A program made the position numbers and the translations under genes. From Rhodocytophaga aerolata (lineage in GTDB: Bacteria > Bacteroidota > Bacteroidia > Cytophagales > 172606-1), in assembly GCF_030503435.1 (NCBI RefSeq), contig NZ_JAUKPO010000003.1, positions 310,001-374,000 of the forward strand: a stretch of 64,000 bases of DNA. The letters run 5' to 3'. Below, one piece after another: positions 16,570-25,079 of the stretch (its first letter is position 1; the number at the start of each line of letters is the position of its first letter). The notes beneath the pieces were generated by a model that ran no database searches, was not told the origin of the DNA, and saw only the letters and a program-made list of their open reading frames with translations.

Positions 16570-18114
16570 TTACCTTATACTATCGTACAAATGCTTAATC
16601 TTTTCTATCTGTAAGGCTAAAGAATCCAGAGAATCAGCCGATTCACGAAAATTAGTTTCTACCAGTTCACTAAATTCCGGGGCTACAAACAGATTGTTCC
16701 GCAGATGAAGCAAAGCTTCTGGCATACTATTTTTAATCGTTTCCTTTTGTTCCAGAATGAATGAATTTAACTGGTTTGCCCGGTCATTCCAGTACCGCTG
16801 CACCAGCGGATGTGGTTTCTTATAGATATATTCTGTTTTTTCGGCTTTATCGGTGAGCAGTTGAAACGTATAAATGCGGGCATTGTAATTAATGACTAAA
16901 CCTGTCGGTTGATCTTCTGGTTTTCGGGCTTTGAGGCGATTGGTGAGGTTACCGTTTTTATCATACAAATTAATCGTAGATTCCTCATCAATAGCCAGCC
17001 GGTCGTAATCTCCCCGCTTAATGCGGTTGCCATCGAAGTATTGTTCTATGTTCAGAATTTCGTAATACTCTTTATCTACCGGCCGGGGTTTGTCTACCAG
17101 CACAACATTGGGAATCTGGGTTTCTTTACGGACATCTTCTTCAAAATCCCGTAATTCTCCTTTCAGTGGAGTAATATTCAAGGCAATACTGTACCCATGT
17201 TTGCGGATAGTTTCGGCAACTATTTCCTGGGCTATTTCCAGTTGTTCGGGGCGGTTCCAGAGGCAGTGGGGGAGCAGAAAGCAATCCATCAGGTCTACAG
17301 CTGTACGTTCGTTCAAAAAGGCAGAAGTACGCAACAGGCGGATCATTTTTTTCCAGCGGCGGTCGTATACATGAAAGGAGTTTTCGGTATGGGCAGCATC
17401 ATATTGCTCTAGTTTATGCTTAATAACCTGAATAACATTAATAACCTCCGCAGGTACTTCTATGCTGTTAATAGCTTCATCCCACTCGTGTAGTTCTTTT
17501 TCGGTAATCTTTAGTTCTTCTTCCATCACATCCTCATATACATCTGAGGTATCTACAATCATGTTTACAAAATTGCCACTCGTTTTAATCTCTGTAATCA
17601 TATACCGCACCAGGAAACGGTCCCATAAGGCACTAAGGCCTTCGCTTTGTCCGGGCAGTTCGTTGGAAGCAGAAACAATAGCTTTTATCTGCACTTTTAC
17701 TTCCTGCTCGCCATTGCGGTAAATTTTCTCATTTAAGACCGTAAGCAAAGCATTTTGAATAGAAGGGCCGGCTTTCCAGATTTCATCCAGAAACACTACA
17801 TTAGCTCCAGGCAGGTATTTATCTGTTAGCCGTTCATATTTATCTTCGTCTTTCAATTTTTTAATAGATACCGGCCCGAAAATTTCGTCGGGTGTACTAA
17901 AGCGGTTCATCAGGTACTCAAAGGAGTTACCTCCTCGGAAAGCATATTTGAGTTTACGGGCTATTAAGCTTTTAGCTACTCCTGGAGGGCCCAGCAAAAA
18001 TATACTTTCGCCAGCCATAGCAGAGAGTAAGGATAGGCGGATGGCTTCTTCTTTCTCGTATAAACCAGCTTGCAAGGATTGTATTATCTGTTTAATTCTT
18101 TCTTTTCGGCTCAT
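16570..18114 (-). CDS. ravA: MoxR-family AAA+ ATPase, RavA-like
   Basis: 514 residues. An N-terminal AAA+ module (about 10-300) has Walker A GPPGVAKS, Walker B VVFLDEIWK, sensor ASNELPG and the arginine-rich LWDRFLVRYMI. FRGGNSFEYLMNRFSTPDEIFGPVS is characteristic of the RavA branch of MoxR proteins. A RavA-type C-terminal region follows (beta-rich, then helical). It assembles as a hexamer and works with the VWA protein encoded downstream. First gene of the locus; ATG at 18114 places the usual IKQIIQSLQAGLYEKEEAIRL helix at the start. The length agrees with the E. coli protein. Confidence 0.88.
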   Translation of the reverse strand: MSRKERIKQIIQSLQAGLYEKEEAIRLSLLSAMAGESIFLLGPPGVAKSLIARKLKYAFRGGNSFEYLMNRFSTPDEIFGPVSIKKLKDEDKYERLTDKYLPGANVVFLDEIWKAGPSIQNALLTVLNEKIYRNGEQEVKVQIKAIVSASNELPGQSEGLSALWDRFLVRYMITEIKTSGNFVNMIVDTSDVYEDVMEEELKITEKELHEWDEAINSIEVPAEVINVIQVIKHKLEQYDAAHTENSFHVYDRRWKKMIRLLRTSAFLNERTAVDLMDCFLLPHCLWNRPEQLEIAQEIVAETIRKHGYSIALNITPLKGELRDFEEDVRKETQIPNVVLVDKPRPVDKEYYEILNIEQYFDGNRIKRGDYDRLAIDEESTINLYDKNGNLTNRLKARKPEDQPTGLVINYNARIYTFQLLTDKAEKTEYIYKKPHPLVQRYWNDRANQLNSFILEQKETIKNSMPEALLHLRNNLFVAPEFSELVETNFRESADSLDSLALQIEKIKHLYDSIR

Positions 18115-18186
18115 GCAGGTGTTCTATTCAGTTGCCTAACTGTGAAAAAGCTAGAATTGTTCGGAAAAATGCAGGTTTGGAGAAAG

Positions 18187-18227
18187 TACAGCTCACAGAT
18201 TTCAGCATCCTAAACCTGTGAGCTGTA
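18187..18227 (-). terminator. Hairpin between the S24 regulator gene and ravA
   Basis: 12-bp perfect stem, 18187-18198 with 18216-18227 (TACAGCTCACAG and complement), 17-base loop, just downstream of the regulator gene on the minus strand. The following T run is weak (CTTTCTCC), so termination may be partial. Confidence 0.4.
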
Positions 18228-18231
18228 TAAA

Positions 18232-19026
18232 TTATCTTTCTGAGACCATTACTTTGGTAAGCATCCCTACAACAGAATTAATGCTTTCTTCAAATCTACG
18301 CAGGCGGTTATCCAGGTATAAAGGAGGTTCCAGGTTAGTGCTGACTTTTACTTTTACTTCCCATATTTCAAATATTTCACTGGCGGCCAGCTCAAAAGCC
18401 GGATAAAAGTCATTTTCCGAACACAATATTATTTTATTCTCTTTCCGGATACGGTTTAATACCCGTTTTACCACAATTCCAATTCCATCTACGCCAGCTA
18501 CCAGGTAGATCTTATTATCCATCATATGGTACCAGTTTTCTACGTAGCGGCATATTACAATATCGCCGGCATGAATGGTGGGCTTCATACTATCGCCTTC
18601 TACTTCAAAAGCCCGGTAGGTGCCATCTTTCAGATTGGGTAGATTAAAGCTGGGCAGTTGCTGAATGTATTCTACATCCTGGTACCGGGTAAGGTAACCG
18701 GCGGCTGCTTTAATGGGAACAAACGTAATGCGTTCGTTTTCCTCTTTATCTACTACTATCGGTAATATCCGGATATTAGCTCCAGTATAAAACTCTGCAC
18801 TGGATGAAGCGGCGGGTGCTACTTCGGTTGTTGGCTTGCTGTTGAAAAAAGAAGCCGGTTCTACCCCCAATACTTTACTGATTTTTAGCAGGGTTTCTAC
18901 TTTCATGCTTTTGTTCCGCAGCATGGCATAAAAACCAGTTTCCGTCATGTCAATTTTAGTAGCCAGGGTTTTGAGCGGTATTTCTTTCTCAGTGGCCAGT
19001 TGTTTAATCCTTTCTTCAATGTTCAT
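18232..19026 (-). CDS. LexA-like XRE family regulator with S24 peptidase domain
   Basis: 264 residues. An N-terminal helix-turn-helix lies at about 5-60 (LATKIDMTETGFYAMLRNKSMKVETLLKISKVLGV). A C-terminal S24 domain has the Ser-Lys dyad S146 (EVEGDSMKPT) and K187 (GIVVKRV). A candidate self-cleavage site A108-A109-G110-Y111 lies before it, in the place of the Ala-Gly bond of LexA and CI. It could be a repressor inactivated under DNA damage. It is divergent from the holin-like gene. Two identical palindromes in the shared 173-base spacer are possible operators. Confidence 0.85.
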   Translation of the reverse strand: MNIEERIKQLATEKEIPLKTLATKIDMTETGFYAMLRNKSMKVETLLKISKVLGVEPASFFNSKPTTEVAPAASSSAEFYTGANIRILPIVVDKEENERITFVPIKAAAGYLTRYQDVEYIQQLPSFNLPNLKDGTYRAFEVEGDSMKPTIHAGDIVICRYVENWYHMMDNKIYLVAGVDGIGIVVKRVLNRIRKENKIILCSENDFYPAFELAASEIFEIWEVKVKVSTNLEPPLYLDNRLRRFEESINSVVGMLTKVMVSER

Positions 19027-19066
19027 CAGTTTATTTGTTTAAAAAGCTAAAATTGTTTGCAGTAAC

Positions 19067-19079
19067 TAAAATTATTTTA
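19067..19079. promoter_or_regulatory. Operator candidate 1 for the S24 regulator
   Basis: Perfect palindrome TAAAATTATTTTA, 41 bases before the regulator start codon. The identical 13-mer recurs at 19175-19187. The whole spacer is AT-rich, so chance must be considered. Confidence 0.35.
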
Positions 19080-19174
19080 CGTATATTCGTGTTATAATAC
19101 TGCAATATATAATAATTTTAATGAAAATACACAACAGATTGACTAATAAATAAATATAAATTTTAGCATTTCAA

Positions 19175-19187
19175 TAAAATTATTTTA
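19175..19187. promoter_or_regulatory. Operator candidate 2, before the holin-like gene
   Basis: Second copy of the palindrome TAAAATTATTTTA, ending 12 bases before the holin-like gene. A bound repressor here would block transcription or initiation. Confidence 0.35.
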
Positions 19188-19199
19188 ACTACTAAGGCT

Positions 19200-19685
19200 A
19201 TGAACATGTTATTTGTACTACCGGCATTTGTGTGTATGCTTACAAAATTAGATACTGGAGAAAGCATTGCACAGCTACTGCATTTTTTTGAAACCTATGT
19301 GTTTGCTGACTGGCAATTTCTGACTTTCTTCCTGACTTTGCAGGTAACGGATACGATTTTATTATTTTACAAAGCTATAGTCAGTAAGTCGGTATCGGCG
19401 AAACTGTTTGGTATTGTTTTCCAGAAAATGCTAATCTATATCTGTTTTCTGGTACTGGTACATATTATGGCTAATTATACGATAGCTGGCGAGCGGAACA
19501 GCTTCTTCGGATGGTTTACAGCTGTGGCCTATTCAGCTATAATGGTGCGGGAAGGAATTTCTATTCTGGAAAATATAGGTAGTATACGGCCCGACCTTAT
19601 TCCGCATTGGATTCTGAAACGGCTCAAACACTATGATAAGACCGGGAGGTTTGAAGCAAAAGGAGTGAAGAAAGCGGCTAAATAA
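19200..19685 (+). CDS. Phage holin family membrane protein
   Basis: 161 residues with about four membrane segments. WQFLTFFLTLQVTDTILLFYKAI, SKSVSAKLFGIVFQKMLIYICFLVLVHI and VAYSAIMVREGISILENIGS match the toxin-secretion / phage lysis holin (Phage_holin_4) family, including the acidic EGISILEN motif and the basic tail (RLKHYDKTGRFEAKGVKK). Such proteins form inner-membrane pores, but chromosomal homologues may have other roles. No endolysin or other phage genes flank it, so this is not a prophage as seen here. The divergent LexA-like gene suggests stress-controlled expression (inference). Confidence 0.75.
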   Translation: MNMLFVLPAFVCMLTKLDTGESIAQLLHFFETYVFADWQFLTFFLTLQVTDTILLFYKAIVSKSVSAKLFGIVFQKMLIYICFLVLVHIMANYTIAGERNSFFGWFTAVAYSAIMVREGISILENIGSIRPDLIPHWILKRLKHYDKTGRFEAKGVKKAAK

Positions 19686-19687
19686 AA

Positions 19688-19735
19688 TACCTATGTTACC
19701 TGAGCTTTAGAAAATGTGCATAGGTAACATAGGTA
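19688..19735. terminator. 14-bp hairpin between convergent genes
   Basis: Perfect arms 19688-19701 and 19722-19735 (TACCTATGTTACCT and complement), 20-base loop. It lies between the holin-like gene and the convergent small gene. Confidence 0.65.
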
Positions 19736-19760
19736 ATAATAAGAACATACGTAAGTAGTT

Positions 19761-20021
19761 TTATGCAGTAAATTTAGTTAATGCATTGTTTAACTGGTTG
19801 TGTATCTGACTACAGGGAACAAAAAAGCTTTTATCTATCACATGAATAAATAAGCTTTCTGTAGGTTCGTCCCAGGCATAATCAATCACGATGCCGTAAG
19901 GTCCGCGGATAGTTCCGCTGGTGCCAGGCACAGAAAAGCCGTTGCTTTCCAACTCTTGTTTTACGGATTGAAATATCTGGGGAGTAACTCCCTGGTAGGT
20001 TACTGGGTCGCATGCAGCCAT
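19761..20021 (-). CDS. Small hypothetical protein (86 aa)
   Basis: Begins MAACDPVTYQGVTPQIFQSV and continues with an alternating helix, strand, strand, helix pattern (SGTIRGPYGIVIDYAWDEPTES, LFIHVIDKSFFVPCSQI). The composition and clean terminator context indicate a real cytoplasmic protein. No named family was recognised. It is convergent with the holin-like gene and shares its terminator. Confidence 0.6.
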   Translation of the reverse strand: MAACDPVTYQGVTPQIFQSVKQELESNGFSVPGTSGTIRGPYGIVIDYAWDEPTESLFIHVIDKSFFVPCSQIHNQLNNALTKFTA

Positions 20022-20351
20022 AATAATGTTAAGATTTGGTGAGTAGTTAATTTATTATACGCAATGAGTACGGCTTTGTTAATAAAAGCTATCCGCTCAC
20101 AAAACTAAAAGTTGTGTCTAAAAATCAATTCATTCAGCTGATATATTTTTCATCTGTTAATGTACCTGCCTTAGAGAAAACTTTGCTTAGAAGAATACCT
20201 GCTGTATCCGGTTTCTTTTAAAACGGTAAGAATGCACCCGGCACAATAGCCGCAGCATCTACTTTTTTAGTAATTTCGCACTTCATTTAATCTAATCCAT
20301 AGAATAACCCTGTACGTCATTTCTGTTGATTGATCATAATAAGAGTATACC
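20022..20351. other. Divergent intergenic region before hisS
   Basis: 330 bases with no ORF, RNA gene or repeat recognised. TAATTTCG near 20270 resembles the -7 box (one change from TAnnTTTG), but no good -33 partner is visible. Confidence 0.35.
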
Positions 20352-21743
20352 ATGAGTAATCAGAAACCTTCCTTACCTAGAGGTACCCGTGATTTTGGCC
20401 CAGACAAAATGGTGAAACGGAATTTTATTTTCGATACCATTAAAGCTACCTTTCAAAAATTTGGGTTTATGCCCTTGGAAACACCGGCTATGGAAAACTT
20501 GTCGGTACTAACTGGCAAATACGGCGAAGAAGGCGACCAGTTACTGTATAAAATCCTTAATTCACGCCCGCATGAAGCCCGTGATAGTGAAAAAGAAAAG
20601 ATGCGGCAAGATTTTAACCGGCTGCTTACCCAGAATACTAATTCGCCTGTTTTAACAGAAAAAGGGCTCCGCTACGATCTTACCGTGCCTTTTGCCAGGT
20701 ATGTGGTGATGAACCGTAACGAGATTAAGTTTCCATTTAAACGGTACCAGATACAGCCTGTATGGCGGGGAGATAGTCCGCAGAAAGGCCGCTACCGGGA
20801 ATTTTACCAGTGCGATGCCGATGTAGTAGGAACCGATTCTTTACTATGCGAAGCGGAAATTGTGCTGATGATGAACGAAGTGCTAAGTAAACTGGGTATA
20901 AAAGACTTCACCATTAAAATTAATAACCGCAAAATTCTTACTGGAATTGCTGAAGCAGTGGGTTCTCCGGGCAAAGAAGGCGACTTATGTGTAGCCATAG
21001 ACAAACTGGATAAAATAGGCCGGGAAAAGGTAGAGAAAGAACTGGAAGAAAGAGGATTTAGCAGAGAATCTGTAGAAAAGCTGAATCCGGTATTTTCTCT
21101 GAAAGGCAGCTTTGCAGAACAGAAAAAAGTCTTATCTGAACTTTTTGCCAGCTCCGAAACCGGCAGAAAGGGACTGGAAGAATTAGGGCAAGTAATGCAG
21201 CTGGTAGAAGCTTTCGAAATAGGCAACACTCATCTGGAATTTGATACCACGTTAGCCAGGGGACTTTCGTATTATACCGGAGCAATTTTTGAAGTAAAAG
21301 CCCACCATGTACAAATAGGCAGCATCAGCGGTGGTGGCCGCTACGACAACCTGACTGGTAGTTTTGGTATGCCTGGTATTTCAGGGGTAGGCTTCTCTTT
21401 CGGGGTAGACCGCATATATGATGTTATGGAAGAGCTAAACCTATTTCCGCAGAATAATTTTACCACCACCAGAGTATTATTCAGCCATTTTGATGAAGCC
21501 GCTTTGCTGTATACCTTGCCGTTGTTAAAACAACTTCGTGAAAATGGCATTAACAGCGAAGTATATCCGGAAGCAGGCAAACTGAAAAAACAACTGGATT
21601 ACGCCAACAGCAAACAAATTCCTTTTGTCGTACTGGTAGGTTCCGATGAAATGGCGAGCGGCAAACTTACATTGAAAAATATGCAGATAGGTTCCCAGCA
21701 ACAAGTCACTCTGGAAGAATTAATAAAAGCTGTGATTCTTTAA
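20352..21743 (+). CDS. hisS: Histidyl-tRNA synthetase
   Basis: 463 residues, class II aminoacyl-tRNA synthetase. PSLPRGTRDFGPDKMVKRNFI and motif 1 lie at the N-terminus. Motif 2 is VWRGDSPQKGRYREFYQCDADVVG, and the histidine-specific region LARGLSYYTGAIFEV follows. GISGVGFSFGVDRI is motif 3. A C-terminal anticodon-binding domain lies at about 370-463. It charges tRNA-His in the cytosol. ATG at 20352 gives the standard N-terminus. Monocistronic. Confidence 0.96.
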   Translation: MSNQKPSLPRGTRDFGPDKMVKRNFIFDTIKATFQKFGFMPLETPAMENLSVLTGKYGEEGDQLLYKILNSRPHEARDSEKEKMRQDFNRLLTQNTNSPVLTEKGLRYDLTVPFARYVVMNRNEIKFPFKRYQIQPVWRGDSPQKGRYREFYQCDADVVGTDSLLCEAEIVLMMNEVLSKLGIKDFTIKINNRKILTGIAEAVGSPGKEGDLCVAIDKLDKIGREKVEKELEERGFSRESVEKLNPVFSLKGSFAEQKKVLSELFASSETGRKGLEELGQVMQLVEAFEIGNTHLEFDTTLARGLSYYTGAIFEVKAHHVQIGSISGGGRYDNLTGSFGMPGISGVGFSFGVDRIYDVMEELNLFPQNNFTTTRVLFSHFDEAALLYTLPLLKQLRENGINSEVYPEAGKLKKQLDYANSKQIPFVVLVGSDEMASGKLTLKNMQIGSQQQVTLEELIKAVIL

Positions 21744-21812
21744 CAGGTTAGCCTATTTTCTGCGTTTTATCAGCAATCTCCTGTTTAACCAAAAACCATT
21801 CGTATACCCTTA

Positions 21813-23780
21813 ATGCCTATACTCCTGCGTATCCTGGTTTCTTCTTTTATACAGCATAACTGGAAAGCAACTGGGTACTTAGGAATATGCATCAGTCTAT
21901 TTGTCTTATCGGTAACTTATTCCTTTGCTCAGCCGGGTCCTTGCTTTACGGCTGATATTACCCGGGGTTGTGTTCCGTTAACCGTTACTGTAACCACTTG
22001 CTCTACAGACGGCACTCAGATTGGCTATGATTACGGAAATGGAAATTTTACGAACAATACCTCTTTTACTTATACCACGCCCGGCATTTATACCATCCGA
22101 CAGATTGGCAACTTTGAATCTTCTAATGGAGGAGATACCCTGACTAGAGTTGATTATATTGAAGTCTTAGACACACCTCCACCTGCCTTTGTACTAAGCA
22201 CCTGTGCCGGCCGGACTGTAGAAGTTGGCATTACCGATACAAATTATGATTCGTACCTGATTAACTTTGGCGATGGTTCTACCCAGGTTGTAACGCCAAA
22301 CACAACTGCCCGGCGAACTTATCCGGATGTAACTCTCCGCACCATTACCGTTACCGGGCAGCATATTACCAGGCCAACTAATCTGGCGTGTGCAGGTAGC
22401 TCCAGCAGCCAGACTATTACCCCTATACAAGCTTTAGTAAAACCCATTATTAATACACTCACGGCTAACAGCTTTACCGATGTAGTGTTAGATTTTCAGA
22501 CCAATAATCATCTGAACTATAGAATTTACCAGAAAACTGGTACCAACGGGGCTTATCAGGAAATAGCAGCTGTTAACAATCCACCAGCAAACCCGCTTCA
22601 GCAAGCGGTAAATACGGTAGATGTGAGCACTGAGCTTTATACATTTCAGGTAGCTGCTGTAGATGTTTGCGGCAACCAGCTACGCTCCGATGAAATCAGC
22701 AGCATCCTTCTTACAACGACTACTACCAATAATCAGAATGTTGTTTCCTGGCAGATTAATTCTTTGCCTTTACTCCAGGGATTCACCATTTACCGCAATG
22801 GACAAGCATTAACAGCTATAACAGACATTAACCAACGGACCTATATAGATGCTGGTGTTAGATGTCCGGATGAATATTGTTATCAGGTAGTAGCAAACTA
22901 TAGCAACGGGGCTCAATCTACTTCTACTCAAAGCTGTGTAAGAGCCATTTCTACTGATACGCCTCCAGCTATACAAAACTTAACAGCTTCTGTACAAACT
23001 GGAAATTTTGCACTCCTTACCTGGGAATTACCAGGAGGACAGCAAGCAGAAGAATTTGTCATTTTCCGTTCGGATAATGGGGGTGCTTTCCGGGAACTGG
23101 ACCGTACCACCAGCAATACCTATCTGGATAATACTGGGAATCCGATAACTCCAGCTAATACGTATTGTTACCGCATTCAGTATACCAATACCTGTGGCAA
23201 TACCTCCGCCGAAAGTATACTTGCCTGCCCGGTTTTACTTACGCAAACTACTACCTCATCCACCGTTCAACTCGACTGGACAGCTTACCGGGAGTGGCCC
23301 GGAGGAGTTCGCGGATATATTCTGGAACGGGTTGATGCACAAGGAAATGTATACAATTCTCAGTCGATGGGTACGTCTCTTACTACCCAGTTTGAAGGCC
23401 AGGTGATTGATACGACTACACAAATCTTGCGTTTCCGGATACTAGCCCTGCCTGTCAATGGCCAGATAGATTCAGCCTATTCTAACATTGTAGAACTCGT
23501 ACAACCAGTACAAGTACATCTGCCAACTGGCTTTACACCTGATGGAAACGGGTTAAATGATATTTTTACAACCAAAGGGTTATTTATCAGTGAATTCACG
23601 CTTACTATTTACAGCCGCTGGGGAGAAGTAGTATTTCAATCTGATGCACCGGAAAACGGTTGGGATGGAACTTACCGCAATGAAGAAGCCCCACCCGGAA
23701 AATACGTATACTCTGTACGGGTCCGGGATTTTTCCGGCAGAGTGTATACAAAAGAAGGTGCCGTTCAATTAATCCGGTAG
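21813..23780 (+). CDS. Exported protein with gliding-motility-associated C-terminal (T9SS type B) domain
   Basis: 655 residues. A long signal peptide (hydrophobic YLGICISLFVLSVTYSFA, cut before QPG) precedes a PKD-like domain (about 45-125: GCVPLTVTV, IGYDYGNGNF, PGIYTIRQIG). Fibronectin III-like beta repeats follow (about 210-560). The C-terminal domain is HLPTGFTPDGNGLNDIF, IYSRWGEVVFQS, GWDGTYRNEEAPPGKYVYSV, the CHU_C / type B sorting signal that directs export by the type IX secretion system and surface attachment. It is probably a surface adhesin or structural protein. Monocistronic, 69 bases after hisS. Confidence 0.88.
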   Translation: MPILLRILVSSFIQHNWKATGYLGICISLFVLSVTYSFAQPGPCFTADITRGCVPLTVTVTTCSTDGTQIGYDYGNGNFTNNTSFTYTTPGIYTIRQIGNFESSNGGDTLTRVDYIEVLDTPPPAFVLSTCAGRTVEVGITDTNYDSYLINFGDGSTQVVTPNTTARRTYPDVTLRTITVTGQHITRPTNLACAGSSSSQTITPIQALVKPIINTLTANSFTDVVLDFQTNNHLNYRIYQKTGTNGAYQEIAAVNNPPANPLQQAVNTVDVSTELYTFQVAAVDVCGNQLRSDEISSILLTTTTTNNQNVVSWQINSLPLLQGFTIYRNGQALTAITDINQRTYIDAGVRCPDEYCYQVVANYSNGAQSTSTQSCVRAISTDTPPAIQNLTASVQTGNFALLTWELPGGQQAEEFVIFRSDNGGAFRELDRTTSNTYLDNTGNPITPANTYCYRIQYTNTCGNTSAESILACPVLLTQTTTSSTVQLDWTAYREWPGGVRGYILERVDAQGNVYNSQSMGTSLTTQFEGQVIDTTTQILRFRILALPVNGQIDSAYSNIVELVQPVQVHLPTGFTPDGNGLNDIFTTKGLFISEFTLTIYSRWGEVVFQSDAPENGWDGTYRNEEAPPGKYVYSVRVRDFSGRVYTKEGAVQLIR

Positions 23781-23867
23781 AGTGCTGGCTACTCATAGAT
23801 AGGCAGGTAAATTACCTGTCATATATCTAGAAACGCTGAACACTATCCCCCCTGAAAGATACATTGC

Positions 23868-24275
23868 TTACCTAAAAGGATATTTTTTGAAGGATACCCG
23901 GCTTAAGGCATCTTTCTCAAAGACGGCAAGGCAATAAGGTTTGTAGGTGTCCTCAAAATTGTCTTTACCGGCAGATACATGGGTGGGAGCAGGCGTACTT
24001 TGTAAAAAGTAATAAACTTTTGTTGTGCCATATTTGGTATGCGGCATCAACTCACCATAGGTTTGCATTTGCTGCCAGAGTGTATCTTTGAGTGTGACGG
24101 CATATATTCTGTTAACTGGCCCGGTGTTGTTTTCATTCCGGTAAAAAGCTACTTCTTTAAATTCTCCACTTAAATCCCCGGTACTTGGTTGCGAGAAGCT
24201 GTCATAAAGGATATATCCTAAAAGGGCTAAAATTCCAAGGATAATACCATTTCGAAGGCGGTTCTTTTTGCTCAT
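23868..24275 (-). CDS. Hypothetical protein with one N-terminal membrane anchor
   Basis: 135 residues from ATG 24275 (MSKKNRLRNG), preferred over a TTG 42 bases upstream because it directly precedes the helix (IILGILALLGYILYDSF). The rest is a soluble beta-rich domain (FKEVAFYRNENNTGPVNRIYAVTLKD, TTKVYYFLQSTPAP, YKPYCLAVFEKDA). No family recognised. It sits between the type IX cargo gene (convergent) and the Nudix gene (same strand, 114 bases apart). Confidence 0.6.
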   Translation of the reverse strand: MSKKNRLRNGIILGILALLGYILYDSFSQPSTGDLSGEFKEVAFYRNENNTGPVNRIYAVTLKDTLWQQMQTYGELMPHTKYGTTKVYYFLQSTPAPTHVSAGKDNFEDTYKPYCLAVFEKDALSRVSFKKYPFR

Positions 24276-24389
24276 AGCAGTAAAGCTACTATTCACAACG
24301 TTTGGCTTTACTACCAAGTATGGATATTTTGTTTAAAAGTGCTTATAAATAGAATAACTCCAGCAAAAATTGAGTAGAAGCCGGAAAGA

Positions 24390-24935
24390 TTATTTCAACA
24401 TCTTTTGTGCTTTCAGCAGTAACACACAACTGGGGCCATGAGTAATTTTGCTATCCATTACTAGTTGAACGGCTTCATCTAAGCTCATCTTCACCTTTTT
24501 TACGTCCTCCGTATCATCCTGAGAAGTATCGGTAAATTGCAGGTCTTTTGCCATATATAGATACACCGGGCCTTTTATCATAGATGTTTCCAGGTGAAAA
24601 TACCCTGCCTCTATCCATTGTTTTGCCTGAATACCTAATTCTTCCCTAGCTTCACGTCTGGCAGCTTCCAGCGGTTCTCCTTCTTCCTCTATTCCTCCGC
24701 TGATCACTTCAAGGCTGTCTTTTCCTATAGCATAGCGGAATTGTTTGGTGAGATATACATGGCCATGTTCATCTATAGGCAAAATGGCTACACCAGACTT
24801 TAATTTTACCGTTGCATATTGTCCTGGTTCCCCATTGGGCTTAATTACCTGGTCTACACATAGTTCTAAAAACTCATCTTTGTATTTATTCTGAGTAGAT
24901 TGAATTGTCCAGGGTCCGTTTCTCTTTTCCATCAT
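24390..24935 (-). CDS. Nudix hydrolase, ADP-ribose pyrophosphatase-like
   Basis: 181 residues. The Nudix box runs from about G80 to I102: GGIEEEGEPLEAARR with the catalytic R94-E95 and E98-E99 before LGI. The first Glu position of the box is a Gly (G86) flanked by Glu on both sides, a mild departure from consensus. The N-terminal WTIQSTQNKYKDEFLELCVDQV strands and VYLTKQFRYAIGKDSLEV are typical of ADP-ribose/NDP-sugar pyrophosphatases. It would clean up nucleoside diphosphate-linked metabolites in the cytosol. Substrate not determinable. Confidence 0.83.
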   Translation of the reverse strand: MMEKRNGPWTIQSTQNKYKDEFLELCVDQVIKPNGEPGQYATVKLKSGVAILPIDEHGHVYLTKQFRYAIGKDSLEVISGGIEEEGEPLEAARREAREELGIQAKQWIEAGYFHLETSMIKGPVYLYMAKDLQFTDTSQDDTEDVKKVKMSLDEAVQLVMDSKITHGPSCVLLLKAQKMLK

Positions 24936-25029
24936 CTTACCTAAATTATTGATCAGTATACGGAGAATGGGCTAGGTTATGTTTAATGTTAGCACATAGT
25001 CTTTTTCTTAGGGTGTTTCCATCAACTAA

Positions 25030-25052
25030 AAAGGAGCTATTTAAGCTCCTTT
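25030..25052 (-). terminator. Terminator of the RND efflux operon
   Basis: 9-bp stem AAAGGAGCT (25030-25038) with AGCTCCTTT (25044-25052). On the minus strand it is followed by a T run, and it lies 28 bases past the pump stop codon. Confidence 0.8.
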
Positions 25053-25079
25053 CTATTATAACACACATTACTAATCAAT

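Noticed and set aside
18232-19685. Prophage
   Set aside because: Only a regulator and a holin-like gene are present. No integrase, lysin, capsid or tail genes and no attachment repeats were seen, so a prophage was not called.
23804-23818. Terminator after the type IX cargo gene
   Set aside because: CAGGTAA/TTACCTG is only 7 bp with almost no loop and no T run.
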